From the IMG/VR virus record IMGVR_UViG_3300009183_000014, positions 1 to 40,360 of that record: a stretch of 40,360 nucleotides of DNA. One strand, written 5' to 3'. A program made the position numbers and the translations under genes. This DNA comes from a virus. Of this stretch, positions 8,520-15,456 are shown one piece after another; position 1 is the stretch's first letter; each line of letters opens with the position of its first letter. The notes below the pieces were generated by a model, which did no database searches, had not been told where the DNA came from, and worked only from the letters and a program-made list of their open reading frames with translations.

Positions 8520-10061
8520 ATGAGCAGCAAATCTTTTCAAAACGCATCAAAGCTAAACGGCATCGTCTCAGTGCTCCAGTTCGGGGCGGTGGGGGACGGG
8601 GTAGCTGATGATACTGCGGCGATTCAAACTTTTTTCAATTCATTCACAAATGGAGGAAGTGGATTTATTCCTGCTGGGACGTACAAGATAACGTCTCCTT
8701 TGACGCTGACAATCAACCCCGGAGGATTCTCGATTGAAGGAGCAGGTGCAAATGCAACCATCTTTGCTGCTGCTGCTACATTTTCTTCTACCAGTCCTGT
8801 GTTGAGCATTGTTACAGCAGGAACTCCTGCTGGTTTCAGTATCGGAAAACTCGCCGTTCAAAATGCAGGATCATCTGCATTGACTGGATTTAGGTTCGGA
8901 AACGAAAGCTCTTCTGCTGACGTAATTGTTGGCTATCAGTTTTCGGAAGTTTACGATTTGTACTGCACTGGATTTGCCACCTTGTTTGACATTGTACATG
9001 CAAGGCAATTGTCGTTCAGCAGGATTGCAGGCTGGAATCCGAGTTTTGCAACAGCAAACACTTGCTTGAAGATTCGCCAAAACGGAAAGTTTTGTGCTGA
9101 CTTAAGGTTTGAAGATTGCCAGTTTGTTTCTTCAAAAAACACCGGGAACTCGTGTGTTTCCATTTTGTCAAATGTTGGTCCTTACAGTCCGCTCAATGGG
9201 AATGGGTCGTGCGCTGGAATTAAATTCCGTTCCTGTGATTTTTATGCAGGAGAAAAGGCAATCAATCTTTACGCATCTAATTCAGCTTGGATTAGTGATG
9301 TCTGGTTTGTCGATGGTTGCCAGATTGACCAAGAGGTTGCAAATTGCATTTATGTGGAGTCTGATGGTGCATCTACGCTTATTGAAGATTTGCACATTTC
9401 AGGGATGTACTTTAATAAGGCAACATCTCCTCAAATAAATTTTGTCAGCACTAATCCAACAATGGGTGTTGGAGGTCAAATTAAAAGCGCGTTTATTGAA
9501 ACATGTGTATTTTTTCAAGGGCAATCAACTGGAGTTAGCGTAGATGGTCTTGCCTGCAGTGATTTCCACATTTTTGACAACACGTTTATTGACCAAAATG
9601 TGCCAGTTGGGCGTTGTATTCAAATAAATGACGCATCAAGCGTTAATGTCAGTTTCAATAGAAATAGAAGAGGCATTAACAATTGGTACGCGGCTTGGCT
9701 CATCACGTTTTCTGGAACAGCATCAAAGTTTGTTGCAATTGGGAATGATGCGGCTGGAGTTGTTTCTACTGCCGTAATTCAAGATCTTACTGGAGATGTT
9801 CAGAAGATCATTGAAAACAATATGGGACTTAATCCAATTGGAGACGCGGTGATGACTGTTGGCGCTTCTCCGTTTTCTTACAAAAACACAACTGGATGGA
9901 CAGAGCTTGTATATGTTCAAGGTGGCACTGTTTCACTGGTTCAGATCAATGGATTTACTGTTGCTTACACGGCAACCGGACAAGTCTACACTGTGCCAAC
10001 TGGTTCAACCATTGTGGTGACATACACTGTTGCCCCGGCAATGTACAAAAGGGGGGCCTAG
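8520..10061 (+). CDS. Second spike protein: beta-helix only, no head-binding domain
   Basis: Encodes 513 residues from the ATG four bases after the first spike stops; an in-frame start 39 bases upstream would overlap spike 1 and is less likely. It begins almost at once with a short peptide and the motif SVLQFGAVGDGVADDTAAIQ, then a long Ser/Thr/Gly/Asn-rich beta-helix. There is no anchor domain like that of spike 1. The last 80 residues form a separate C-terminal beta region. It may attach to spike 1 as part of a branched receptor-binding complex, or be a second enzyme. Pectate_lyase_3 membership is clear from the motif; its virion attachment is inferred. Confidence 0.82.
   Translation: MSSKSFQNASKLNGIVSVLQFGAVGDGVADDTAAIQTFFNSFTNGGSGFIPAGTYKITSPLTLTINPGGFSIEGAGANATIFAAAATFSSTSPVLSIVTAGTPAGFSIGKLAVQNAGSSALTGFRFGNESSSADVIVGYQFSEVYDLYCTGFATLFDIVHARQLSFSRIAGWNPSFATANTCLKIRQNGKFCADLRFEDCQFVSSKNTGNSCVSILSNVGPYSPLNGNGSCAGIKFRSCDFYAGEKAINLYASNSAWISDVWFVDGCQIDQEVANCIYVESDGASTLIEDLHISGMYFNKATSPQINFVSTNPTMGVGGQIKSAFIETCVFFQGQSTGVSVDGLACSDFHIFDNTFIDQNVPVGRCIQINDASSVNVSFNRNRRGINNWYAAWLITFSGTASKFVAIGNDAAGVVSTAVIQDLTGDVQKIIENNMGLNPIGDAVMTVGASPFSYKNTTGWTELVYVQGGTVSLVQINGFTVAYTATGQVYTVPTGSTIVVTYTVAPAMYKRGA
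8586..8625. repeat. 40-bp direct repeat inside spike 2, copy 2
   Basis: Matches 7121-7160 at 37 of 40 positions, 1465 bp downstream. It lies only 22 codons into the second spike, so recombination between the copies would precisely replace or delete the beta-helix of spike 1. Confidence 0.85.
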
Positions 10062-10062
10062 T

Positions 10063-10353
10063 ATGAACCACCTCGCCCACCCAGTCATCGCCCTCGTCCT
10101 GCAAGCCATCATCGGCCTTGCCAGCGGTGACTGGTGGGTGGGTGCCGCTGCTGGTTCGTTTTATTTCGTCGGCCGCGAGTACGCTCAGGCTGAGTATCGC
10201 AATATCGAGCAGAACTACAACGGCTATCGCCGGAACATGCCGTACTTCGGCGGACTCGAGTCGCGGGCGTGGACACTGAAGGGGTTGCTAGACTTCATTC
10301 TGCCTTCCATTGCTGTGGTTGCTGTAGCACTCTTGAAATCATGGATTGGCTAG
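10063..10353 (+). CDS. Small membrane protein of the lysis region
   Basis: Encodes 96 residues, taking the ATG one base after the stop of spike 2. Hydrophobic segments at about residues 5-20 and 76-92 flank a polar middle with aromatic and charged residues (GREYAQAEYRNIEQ and MPYFGG), so two membrane spans with a central loop are likely. Proteins with this pattern are common next to phage holins, but I know no proven function. It overlaps the holin gene by 13 bases, which suggests coupled translation. It could be a holin partner or antiholin. Confidence 0.7.
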   Translation: MNHLAHPVIALVLQAIIGLASGDWWVGAAAGSFYFVGREYAQAEYRNIEQNYNGYRRNMPYFGGLESRAWTLKGLLDFILPSIAVVAVALLKSWIG

Positions 10354-10817
10354 GCAAAATAATACCAACAATCGCTACCTGCCTCGGGGGGCCGCTCGGT
10401 GGAGTCGCCGTTGAGGCCGTGGGCTCCGCTCTTGGTTTAAGCGACAAGACAAAAGCTAGCGTAGAGAAGGCGCTAGCCAGCAACAGCCTAACGCCGGAGC
10501 AGATTGCCTCCTTGCAGGCCGCTGACACCGCGCTTAAGCAAAGGCTAGCAGAACTTGGCATAGAGGCCGAGAAGCTGGGGGTACAAGACCGAGCTGATGC
10601 CCGCGCCATGCAGGTTGCAACCAATTCGCGAGTGCCTGCAATTTTGGCCCTTACCTTGGTGGGAACTTTTTTGACAATCATCTGTTGCCTCCTTACGGGA
10701 GACATGAAGCTGTGGGACAATCAAACCCTCACCATGCTGCTGGGCCAGCTTACCGGGGCTGTGACTGCGGTGACTGCCTACTATTACGGGGCTAGCCATA
10801 AGGAGACGAAACCATGA
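10341..10817 (+). CDS. Holin, 3TM-holin-like family
   Basis: Encodes 158 residues. The N-terminus carries a hydrophobic Gly-rich stretch (residues 7-32), the middle is a polar helix (about 50-95) with a D-R-A-D-A-R-A-M segment, and two strong membrane segments follow at about 98-119 and 130-150. This arrangement fits the phage 3TM_holin group (PF11351, from memory). Holins form the inner-membrane lesion that releases the lysozyme encoded 1 kb downstream. The start overlaps the previous gene by 13 bases, and its stop overlaps the next start (ATGA). An alternative start 72 bases upstream would overlap much more and was not used. Confidence 0.78.
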   Translation: MDWLGKIIPTIATCLGGPLGGVAVEAVGSALGLSDKTKASVEKALASNSLTPEQIASLQAADTALKQRLAELGIEAEKLGVQDRADARAMQVATNSRVPAILALTLVGTFLTIICCLLTGDMKLWDNQTLTMLLGQLTGAVTAVTAYYYGASHKETKP

Positions 10818-11116
10818 ATCTAAAAGATGCCGGCATTGACGCAGGATTAGCAATTGCTGGCCTTTTTGGAGCGTTGCTAACGACCTCAGCGCGAGCCGAA
10901 AAACAAACAATTTGGCAGTCGGCTATTTCCATTCTTGGGGGGGCAGCATCTGCTAATTATTTAACGCCACTGGCTTTGCGGTGGATAAATGTGGAAAACG
11001 GATCTGAGTTTCAGTATGCCACCGCATTTTTAATTGGGGTATCTGGTCTTAGAGTTGTCGAGCGCATCGTTTCAAAATATGTGGACGCCCAACATCCTCC
11101 TCAACGCCGCCGCTAA
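10814..11116 (+). CDS. Small membrane protein, possible second holin
   Basis: Encodes 100 residues with three hydrophobic segments at about 8-24, 34-53 and 66-82 and a very basic C-terminus (QHPPQRRR). Three spans plus a positively charged tail is the usual layout of class I holins. AAGGAGAC lies a few bases before the start, so initiation should be efficient. It overlaps the holin before it by 4 bases and the membrane protein after it by 38 bases. It may be an alternative holin, an antiholin or a lysis regulator; sequence alone does not decide. Confidence 0.65.
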   Translation: MNLKDAGIDAGLAIAGLFGALLTTSARAEKQTIWQSAISILGGAASANYLTPLALRWINVENGSEFQYATAFLIGVSGLRVVERIVSKYVDAQHPPQRRR

Positions 11117-11411
11117 CATTTGCACAGCTAGCGCCGTTTATTTCTTGCTCTGGCGCATCTGGTTAGATAAAAGCCAAAAGATTCACGACAATCCAACGCT
11201 TTGCTTTATTCGCAAAGCTGGGCTATGCGTAACGATTTGTTCGGCAGTTGGCAATATTATCACGGCGCAAGATCCGCTTCCCAGTGAGACTCTTATGTCG
11301 TTTGCAGTGGCGGCTAATTTTGTATCGGTAGCACTGCTTTTTCAAATTCCAAAAAAATCAAGCAAACCAAAGCCGCAAAAGACAATGCAACGCAAAAGGC
11401 AAGCGACCTAA
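11079..11411 (+). CDS. Small membrane protein of the lysis region
   Basis: Encodes 110 residues from an ATG at 11079; an in-frame upstream start at 11034 is possible but overlaps the previous gene more. Hydrophobic segments lie at about 7-27, 42-60 and 71-89, followed by a highly basic tail ending in QRKRQAT. No lipobox or spanin-like coiled coil was found, so it is not an obvious spanin. The 38-base overlap with the upstream gene and location between holin and lysozyme suggest a lysis function. No family was recognised. Confidence 0.6.
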   Translation: MWTPNILLNAAANICTASAVYFLLWRIWLDKSQKIHDNPTLCFIRKAGLCVTICSAVGNIITAQDPLPSETLMSFAVAANFVSVALLFQIPKKSSKPKPQKTMQRKRQAT

Positions 11412-11437
11412 AGATCGCCCAATCCAGCAAAATTACA

Positions 11438-11794
11438 ATGAACGCAGTTCAACCCCTTCTTCAGTTTCAATCCCAGCTCAAATTGTGGCATTGGATGACC
11501 AAATCATTCGCCCAGCATGAGGCGTTTGGAGATGCTTACGAGGCTCTTAGTGAGCAGATTGACGAGTTTATTGAAGTCTTTTTTGGTCGTTATGGGCGCG
11601 AGGCTCTCAAGGATGTGAATCTTGGCTTAAAGGCTTCCGTGGAGGATTCTACCATTATCACGATCCTGACTGGCATGAGGAACTATCTGGCTGGCATGGA
11701 CAAGGATCTCAAGGGAGCCACCGATCTACTTGCTCTGCGCGACGACATGCTTGGAGAGGTAAACCATCTTGTCTACCGCTTAAGCCTTGTTTAA
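11438..11794 (+). CDS. Helical DUF5856-like protein
   Basis: Encodes 118 residues, almost entirely predicted helix. The N-terminal segment L-K-L-W-H-W-M-T-K-S-F-A-Q-H-E-A-F followed by acidic helices resembles the ferritin-like DUF5856 proteins that occur in many environmental phages and large viruses. His and Glu residues (W-H-W near residue 18, H near 27, E-x-x-D-E-F-I-E near 40-47) are spaced as in small four-helix bundles, but metal binding is not proven. The function is unknown. It sits between the membrane proteins and the lysozyme, and a weak terminator-like hairpin overlaps its stop codon. Confidence 0.65.
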   Translation: MNAVQPLLQFQSQLKLWHWMTKSFAQHEAFGDAYEALSEQIDEFIEVFFGRYGREALKDVNLGLKASVEDSTIITILTGMRNYLAGMDKDLKGATDLLALRDDMLGEVNHLVYRLSLV

Positions 11795-11808
11795 GGCGCT
11801 ATTTTTTT
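11784..11808 (+). terminator. Possible intrinsic terminator before the lysozyme gene
   Basis: A GCCTT stem with a GTTT loop pairs with AAGGC (11784-11797) and is followed after four bases by seven T residues (11802-11808). The stem is only five base pairs and contains the upstream stop codon, so it may be a weak attenuator. Confidence 0.4.
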
Positions 11809-11824
11809 CACAATAAAAAACAAC

Positions 11825-12409
11825 ATGAACCTAAACAACAAAGGCTTACAATTCATCATCGACCAAGAAACCGGAGGGGAGAACGAGTACAATCGTCACC
11901 CCGAATGGCCAGGCGAAGCATCTGGGATCACCATCGGAATCGGCTATGATCTGGGCTACAATGACCCTGCAAGTATCAGTCGCGACTGGAGCGAGCACTT
12001 TGATCGCATTGATCTGGCGAGATTTGTTGCGGTGTCCGGCCTGAAAGGTCAAGACGCACATGCCAAGTTGCCTTTTCTCAAGGACATAACCATTCAATGG
12101 AGCGCAGCACTTGATGTGTTCAAGGAGGTAACTGTCCCCAAGTTCTACTTGCATATGTTGCGCATCTATCCGCAGGCTGATGAACTTGAGCCAGAACAAA
12201 CCGCTGCGCTTCTGTCACTTGTGTTTAACCGTGGTAACTCACTTAACGGTGATCGCCGCAAGGAAATGGTTGAAATTAAAGAGGCGCTTGCAAAAGGTAA
12301 TCTCGACAAGGTGCCAGAATTATTTCGTGAAATGAAACGATTGTGGCCTAATACATTAGGACTTCGACTTCGCCGAGATCGAGAGGCGGAGTTGTTTGAA
12401 ACTGCATGA
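11825..12409 (+). CDS. Endolysin, lysozyme/muramidase-like
   Basis: Encodes 194 residues with no signal peptide, so export should need the holin. The N-terminus has the muramidase pattern: a likely catalytic glutamate in Q-E-T-G-G-E (E15), then S-G-I-T-I-G-I-G-Y-D-L-G-Y at about residues 33-45, which supplies the conserved Thr/Asp region of T4-lysozyme and pesticin-type enzymes. A second helix-rich half includes A-L-L-S-L-V-F-N-R-G, typical of the same fold. It would cleave the glycan backbone of peptidoglycan in the periplasm. The stop overlaps the next start (ATGA). Enzyme class is well supported; the exact subfamily is less so. Confidence 0.85.
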   Translation: MNLNNKGLQFIIDQETGGENEYNRHPEWPGEASGITIGIGYDLGYNDPASISRDWSEHFDRIDLARFVAVSGLKGQDAHAKLPFLKDITIQWSAALDVFKEVTVPKFYLHMLRIYPQADELEPEQTAALLSLVFNRGNSLNGDRRKEMVEIKEALAKGNLDKVPELFREMKRLWPNTLGLRLRRDREAELFETA

Positions 12410-13149
12410 ACATTACCCGCAAATGGCGGCGATGGATGGCTGTAGGATGCTCGCACGGGCATCTCGCGGACCAGGCTTTATTGCGTCAGGTACTGGCGTT
12501 TAAGGCGCGATTTCAGCCATCACTTACCATTCATTTAGGTGATGCGCTGGACTTAGCCTGCCTTAGGTCCGGAAGTCAGGGCACCTCGGACGAGGGGTGC
12601 GATCCTGAAGGTGATCTCAACGACGGGCTGGCGTTTCTGTCGCAGCTACAGCCGCAAGTTTACCTGCTCGGAAACCACGAGGCTCGACTGCGCCATCTCA
12701 TGAACTCGCCTAAGGCCATTGTTTCGGCGTTGGCGTGCAGGGTTTACCAACAGATTCAAGATCGAGCTAAAGAGCTAAAATGCAAAGTGATAGACTACAA
12801 TTTCCAACACGGGTGGTATCCATTTGGGGATGCCCTCGCCGGACATGGGTACATGATCAACGAGGCCGCCGTGCGCGATCACGCCGAGGCGATTTGCACG
12901 GGAACCCACAACAAAGTGATCATTGCTCACTTGCATCGAGTAACGCAGGCCGAGGGGCGCAATCGAGCGCATCCAACGGGCTACTGCGTAGGCTGGCTAG
13001 GTGACCCAAAATTAACGACTTACGCAGCAAACAGACGCGCAACGACCTCATGGTCACGAGGTTTTGCGTGGGGAGAATTTACCGATAACGAAACACAAGT
13101 ATGGCTAGCAAAAGAGACAAAATCACAAACATTTCGGCTCCCGCTGTAA
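12406..13149 (+). CDS. Calcineurin-like metallophosphoesterase
   Basis: Encodes 247 residues with metallophosphoesterase motifs in order: G-C-S-H-G-H (14-19) where D-x-H is usual, H-L-G-D (43-46), G-N-H-E (89-92), G-H-G (146-148) and A-H-L-H (174-177). All other metal-binding residues are present, but Cys15 replaces the usual first aspartate; I recall related phage proteins with the same change, so it is probably a family feature. Such enzymes cleave phosphodiesters or phosphomonoesters; the phage substrate (nucleic acid, cyclic nucleotide or cap-like) is unknown. It overlaps the lysozyme by 4 bases and the next gene by 49 bases. Confidence 0.85.
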   Translation: MNITRKWRRWMAVGCSHGHLADQALLRQVLAFKARFQPSLTIHLGDALDLACLRSGSQGTSDEGCDPEGDLNDGLAFLSQLQPQVYLLGNHEARLRHLMNSPKAIVSALACRVYQQIQDRAKELKCKVIDYNFQHGWYPFGDALAGHGYMINEAAVRDHAEAICTGTHNKVIIAHLHRVTQAEGRNRAHPTGYCVGWLGDPKLTTYAANRRATTSWSRGFAWGEFTDNETQVWLAKETKSQTFRLPL

Positions 13150-13367
13150 ACTGGCTTACCGCTCTGGCTGAGGAGCTTAACGTAAGTTTTCCGCCCGAGG
13201 GACAAGGATGGGCCACTATGGCGCAAATTGTAGAAGCAACCGGGCGAGATCATCAATGCGTTAGGCTTTTGCTAAAGCGCCGAAACGCGGAAATGCGTAA
13301 ATTTAAAGCAGTTAACGCAGGCGGCAGAGTGATTGTTTCGCCACATTATCGACTTACTGCCGAGTAA
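13101..13367 (+). CDS. Small putative DNA-binding (winged-helix-like) protein
   Basis: Encodes 88 residues. The segment W-A-T-M-A-Q-I-V-E-A-T-G-R-D-H-Q-C-V-R-L-L-L-K-R-R (about residues 37-61) looks like helix-turn-helix with a basic recognition helix, followed by a strand pair (G-G-R-V-I-V-S-P-H-Y-R). The start used overlaps the phosphoesterase gene by 49 bases; a shorter start at 13218 would lose most of the predicted domain. Role as transcriptional regulator is an inference. Confidence 0.6.
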   Translation: MASKRDKITNISAPAVNWLTALAEELNVSFPPEGQGWATMAQIVEATGRDHQCVRLLLKRRNAEMRKFKAVNAGGRVIVSPHYRLTAE

Positions 13368-13383
13368 AAAATAAGGCTTTTCA

Positions 13384-13394
13384 GTGCGTGCAAT
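13384..13394. promoter_or_regulatory. Candidate operator site 1 (GTGCGTGCAAT)
   Basis: This 11-mer lies 21 bases before the ATG at 13416 and is the exact reverse complement of 13871-13881, which lies 29 bases before the ATG at 13911. The two sites sit in the only two gaps of this regulatory block, each just ahead of a small probable nucleic-acid-binding protein gene. Confidence 0.4.
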
Positions 13395-13415
13395 CTAGGG
13401 TTAGGTGACCGCCCT

Positions 13416-13859
13416 ATGATCAAAATGAACGGCACTGAATTGCACTGGACACCGCGTAATTACACCAACGGGCCTATGTGTAAAACTTTAGACTATAAAA
13501 GCTTAGGTGACATTGTCTTACGGGCAATTGCTGACGGCAGGATCACGAGGCCAACAGGGACGCCTCAGTTTAACATTGTAAAACCTCCAAAGGTTCAAGA
13601 ATGCGCGGTCTGCGGGATTAATTTTGAACAGCCAGAAACTGGGAAACGCACTACCTGTGGCGTTGAGTGTAAAGGCGTGCTAATTCAACGCTTACAGTTG
13701 ACGCGCAAGCGGTTAACATTTGTTTGCGAGGAATGCTCGACGCCGTTTGATTCAGTGAAGAAAGATGCGCGGTTTTGTTCAACTCCGTGTAACAATAAGG
13801 CTGCAAAGCGCAAACAGAAAGCACGTAAACGCAGCGACTTAGCAGGGGTGCAAAAATAA
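13416..13859 (+). CDS. Zinc-binding protein with two Cys4 knuckles
   Basis: Encodes 147 residues. Two Cys4-type clusters are visible: C-A-V-C-G then C-G-V-E-C (about residues 64-87) and C-E-E-C then C-S-T-P-C (about 104-127), each spaced as in zinc ribbons that also occur next to HNH nucleases. No His-Asn-His nuclease core is present. The C-terminus is very basic (KRKQKARKR), which suggests nucleic acid binding. It stands alone with short gaps of 48 and 51 bases on each side. A role in transcription or DNA handling is inferred, not shown. Confidence 0.65.
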   Translation: MIKMNGTELHWTPRNYTNGPMCKTLDYKSLGDIVLRAIADGRITRPTGTPQFNIVKPPKVQECAVCGINFEQPETGKRTTCGVECKGVLIQRLQLTRKRLTFVCEECSTPFDSVKKDARFCSTPCNNKAAKRKQKARKRSDLAGVQK

Positions 13860-13870
13860 TTACGTTTTTT

Positions 13871-13881
13871 ATTGCACGCAC
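13871..13881. promoter_or_regulatory. Candidate operator site 2 (ATTGCACGCAC)
   Basis: Exact inverted copy of 13384-13394. It lies between the zinc-protein gene and the Cro-like gene and is preceded by a T-rich run. It contains the near-palindrome TGC-AC-GCA. It is a plausible binding site for one of the two adjacent HTH proteins. Confidence 0.4.
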
Positions 13882-13910
13882 AAATAGCGCAGGATAGACC
13901 TGTTCTCGCC

Positions 13911-14132
13911 ATGACAACAACACCGCAAATGGATGTTAGTGGAGTGGTGAGGAAGTTTGGAGGCCGAGCGATGCTGTACAGGAAACTGTGCCTCGCAAAG
14001 ATCCAAATCTCGCATCGCACCATCGACAACTGGATCTACCATGGGCTTATCCCCATGCAACGGTTCATACAACTAATAGCCCTAGCGAAAGTTGAGGGCA
14101 TAAAACTAAAACTGGAAGACTACATAAAATGA
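13911..14132 (+). CDS. Cro/YdaS-like helix-turn-helix protein
   Basis: Encodes 73 residues from the ATG at 13911. The order V-V-R-K-F-G-G-R-A-M-L-Y-R-K-L, then I-S-H-R-T-I-D-N-W-I-Y-H-G-L-I-P (about residues 9-47) matches Cro- and YdaS-type HTH proteins, in which the R-T-I-D-N-W helix reads DNA and G-x-I-P follows. A longer in-frame reading from 13872 would run through the candidate operator and is less likely. It starts the early block leading into the DNA metabolism genes and overlaps the next gene by 4 bases. No matching CI-type repressor or integrase was found, so it is probably a lytic regulator. Confidence 0.72.
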   Translation: MTTTPQMDVSGVVRKFGGRAMLYRKLCLAKIQISHRTIDNWIYHGLIPMQRFIQLIALAKVEGIKLKLEDYIK

Positions 14133-14533
14133 AAACCATAAGTGAAATAACAAAAGAAATAGACACAGCCAAATACTTGGTTGCGTATTACAAGGAAAAT
14201 CAACGTCAACTTGAAGCAGAGTTAATTGCAAGGGTGTCCGAGCAATTTACTGGAGAAATGACTGCCCGCAAAAAAACTCATGGCTCTATTTCCAAAGAGA
14301 TTGATGGCGTCAAGCTGTCATGGGAAGTAAAGCAGACCGTGTCTTGGGATCAAGAAAAGCTCCGTGCCATTAAAGAGGCACTGCCACTTGAAATGGGTGA
14401 GCGGCTTATTACGACCAAGCTGTCGGTATCGGAGGCCATGTTTAAGAACCAAACCGATGATGCGTTGATCGACGCGCTGATCGATGCCAGAATCACAATG
14501 CTATCCGAGCCATGTGTGAAGATCTCCAAATAG
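14129..14533 (+). CDS. Conserved-looking phage protein ahead of the Sak4-like gene, unknown function
   Basis: Encodes 134 residues. The N-terminal 40 residues form a helix, likely coiled coil (KEIDTAKYLVAYYKENQRQL), and the rest is mixed alpha/beta with K-L-S-W-E-V-K-Q-T-V-S-W-D. No enzyme motif was seen. Proteins of this size and pattern often precede phage RecA-like ATPases, which agrees with its position between the HTH gene and the Sak4-like gene. A role in recombination or as a partner protein is possible but unproven. Confidence 0.65.
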   Translation: MKTISEITKEIDTAKYLVAYYKENQRQLEAELIARVSEQFTGEMTARKKTHGSISKEIDGVKLSWEVKQTVSWDQEKLRAIKEALPLEMGERLITTKLSVSEAMFKNQTDDALIDALIDARITMLSEPCVKISK

Positions 14534-14586
14534 CTGCCCTAAGTGTTGCTCTTGGTTGGATGCTGTACCAAATTCTGAAAGACTAA
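14512..14586 (+). CDS. Possible 24-residue micro-protein with one membrane-like segment
   Basis: An ATG at 14512 opens a 24-codon frame that overlaps the end of the previous gene by 22 bases and ends three bases before the Sak4-like gene. It otherwise fills the gap exactly. The peptide has an acidic N-terminus and a hydrophobic stretch (IAALSVALGWMLYQIL). Very short, so it could be chance. Confidence 0.3.
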   Translation: MCEDLQIAALSVALGWMLYQILKD

Positions 14587-14588
14587 AA

Positions 14589-15455
14589 ATGTTAAAATTC
14601 ACAAAAGCTGATGACCGCTTGAAAGCGGCACGGAACAAAATAACAATGTGTATTTTTGGCCCTGCTGGGGCTGGAAAAACCACGCAAGCCCGGACACTTG
14701 ATCCGAAAAAGACTCTATTCTTGGATTTCGAGGCCGGCACACTGGCCCTTGGAAAGGACTGGGCCAAAGACAACGTGTTCGATGTCCGAGGAGTAGCAGG
14801 CACCGCGGGGTGCCATCCATGGGAGTTGGCGCGGGCTGCCGCGCTTTACATTGGTGGGCCGGACCCATCCGATACGAACGGTTCGTACAGTAAAGCCATG
14901 TACGATCAAGTCTGCGGCATGTTCGGTGATCCCAAGGAACTCGACCAGTACGACACGGTGTTCGTGGACTCGATTACCGTGGCGGCACGCGAGTGTTTCA
15001 AGTGGGCGCAAGTCCAGCCAGAGGCCATGAGTGAGCGCACTGGCAAGCCTGACATGCGTGGAGCTTATGGCCTGCTGGGCCGTGAGATGATGCGGTGGAT
15101 CACTCACCTACAGCATGCTACCAAAAGCATTGTGATGGTGGGCATTTTAAACCGTGATGAAGACGAGCTGAAGCGAGTCTTCTGGGAACCACAGATCGAA
15201 GGCTCTAAGACCGGCAGGGAACTGCCGGGAGTCTTCGACGAGGTGCTGACTCTGTCTAACCTCAAAGCTGAGGACGGAAGCCTGTATCGGGCTTTCGTCT
15301 GCCATGAACAGAATCCTTTTGGCTTTCCGGCCAAAGACCGCTCCGGTTGCCTCGACATGGTCGAGGAGCCTAACCTAGCCAAGATCATCGCGAAGATTCG
15401 CGCTGGCAAACGTATCGACAATCTCCAAACCACAATCCCAACTAAATCCGAATAA
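14589..15455 (+). CDS. Sak4-like RecA-fold ATPase (single-strand annealing/recombination)
   Basis: Encodes 288 residues from the ATG at 14589; an upstream in-frame start is 11 codons earlier. It has Walker A G-P-A-G-A-G-K-T-T (24-32), followed by L-F-L-D-F-E-A-G (43-50), typical of the phage nucleotide-binding AAA_24/Sak4 group, and Walker B D-T-V-F-V-D-S (122-128). Sak4 proteins are short RecA/Rad51-like ATPases that promote annealing of single-stranded DNA. The next gene is a DUF669 protein, the usual neighbour, often considered its single-strand-binding partner. Family call is strong; the recombination role is from the family. Confidence 0.85.
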   Translation: MLKFTKADDRLKAARNKITMCIFGPAGAGKTTQARTLDPKKTLFLDFEAGTLALGKDWAKDNVFDVRGVAGTAGCHPWELARAAALYIGGPDPSDTNGSYSKAMYDQVCGMFGDPKELDQYDTVFVDSITVAARECFKWAQVQPEAMSERTGKPDMRGAYGLLGREMMRWITHLQHATKSIVMVGILNRDEDELKRVFWEPQIEGSKTGRELPGVFDEVLTLSNLKAEDGSLYRAFVCHEQNPFGFPAKDRSGCLDMVEEPNLAKIIAKIRAGKRIDNLQTTIPTKSE

Positions 15456-15456
15456 T

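Noticed and set aside
13501-13512. TTAGGTGACA, like the core of the SP6 RNA polymerase promoter
   Set aside because: It lies inside the zinc-protein gene, matches only part of the promoter, and no single-subunit RNA polymerase gene exists here.
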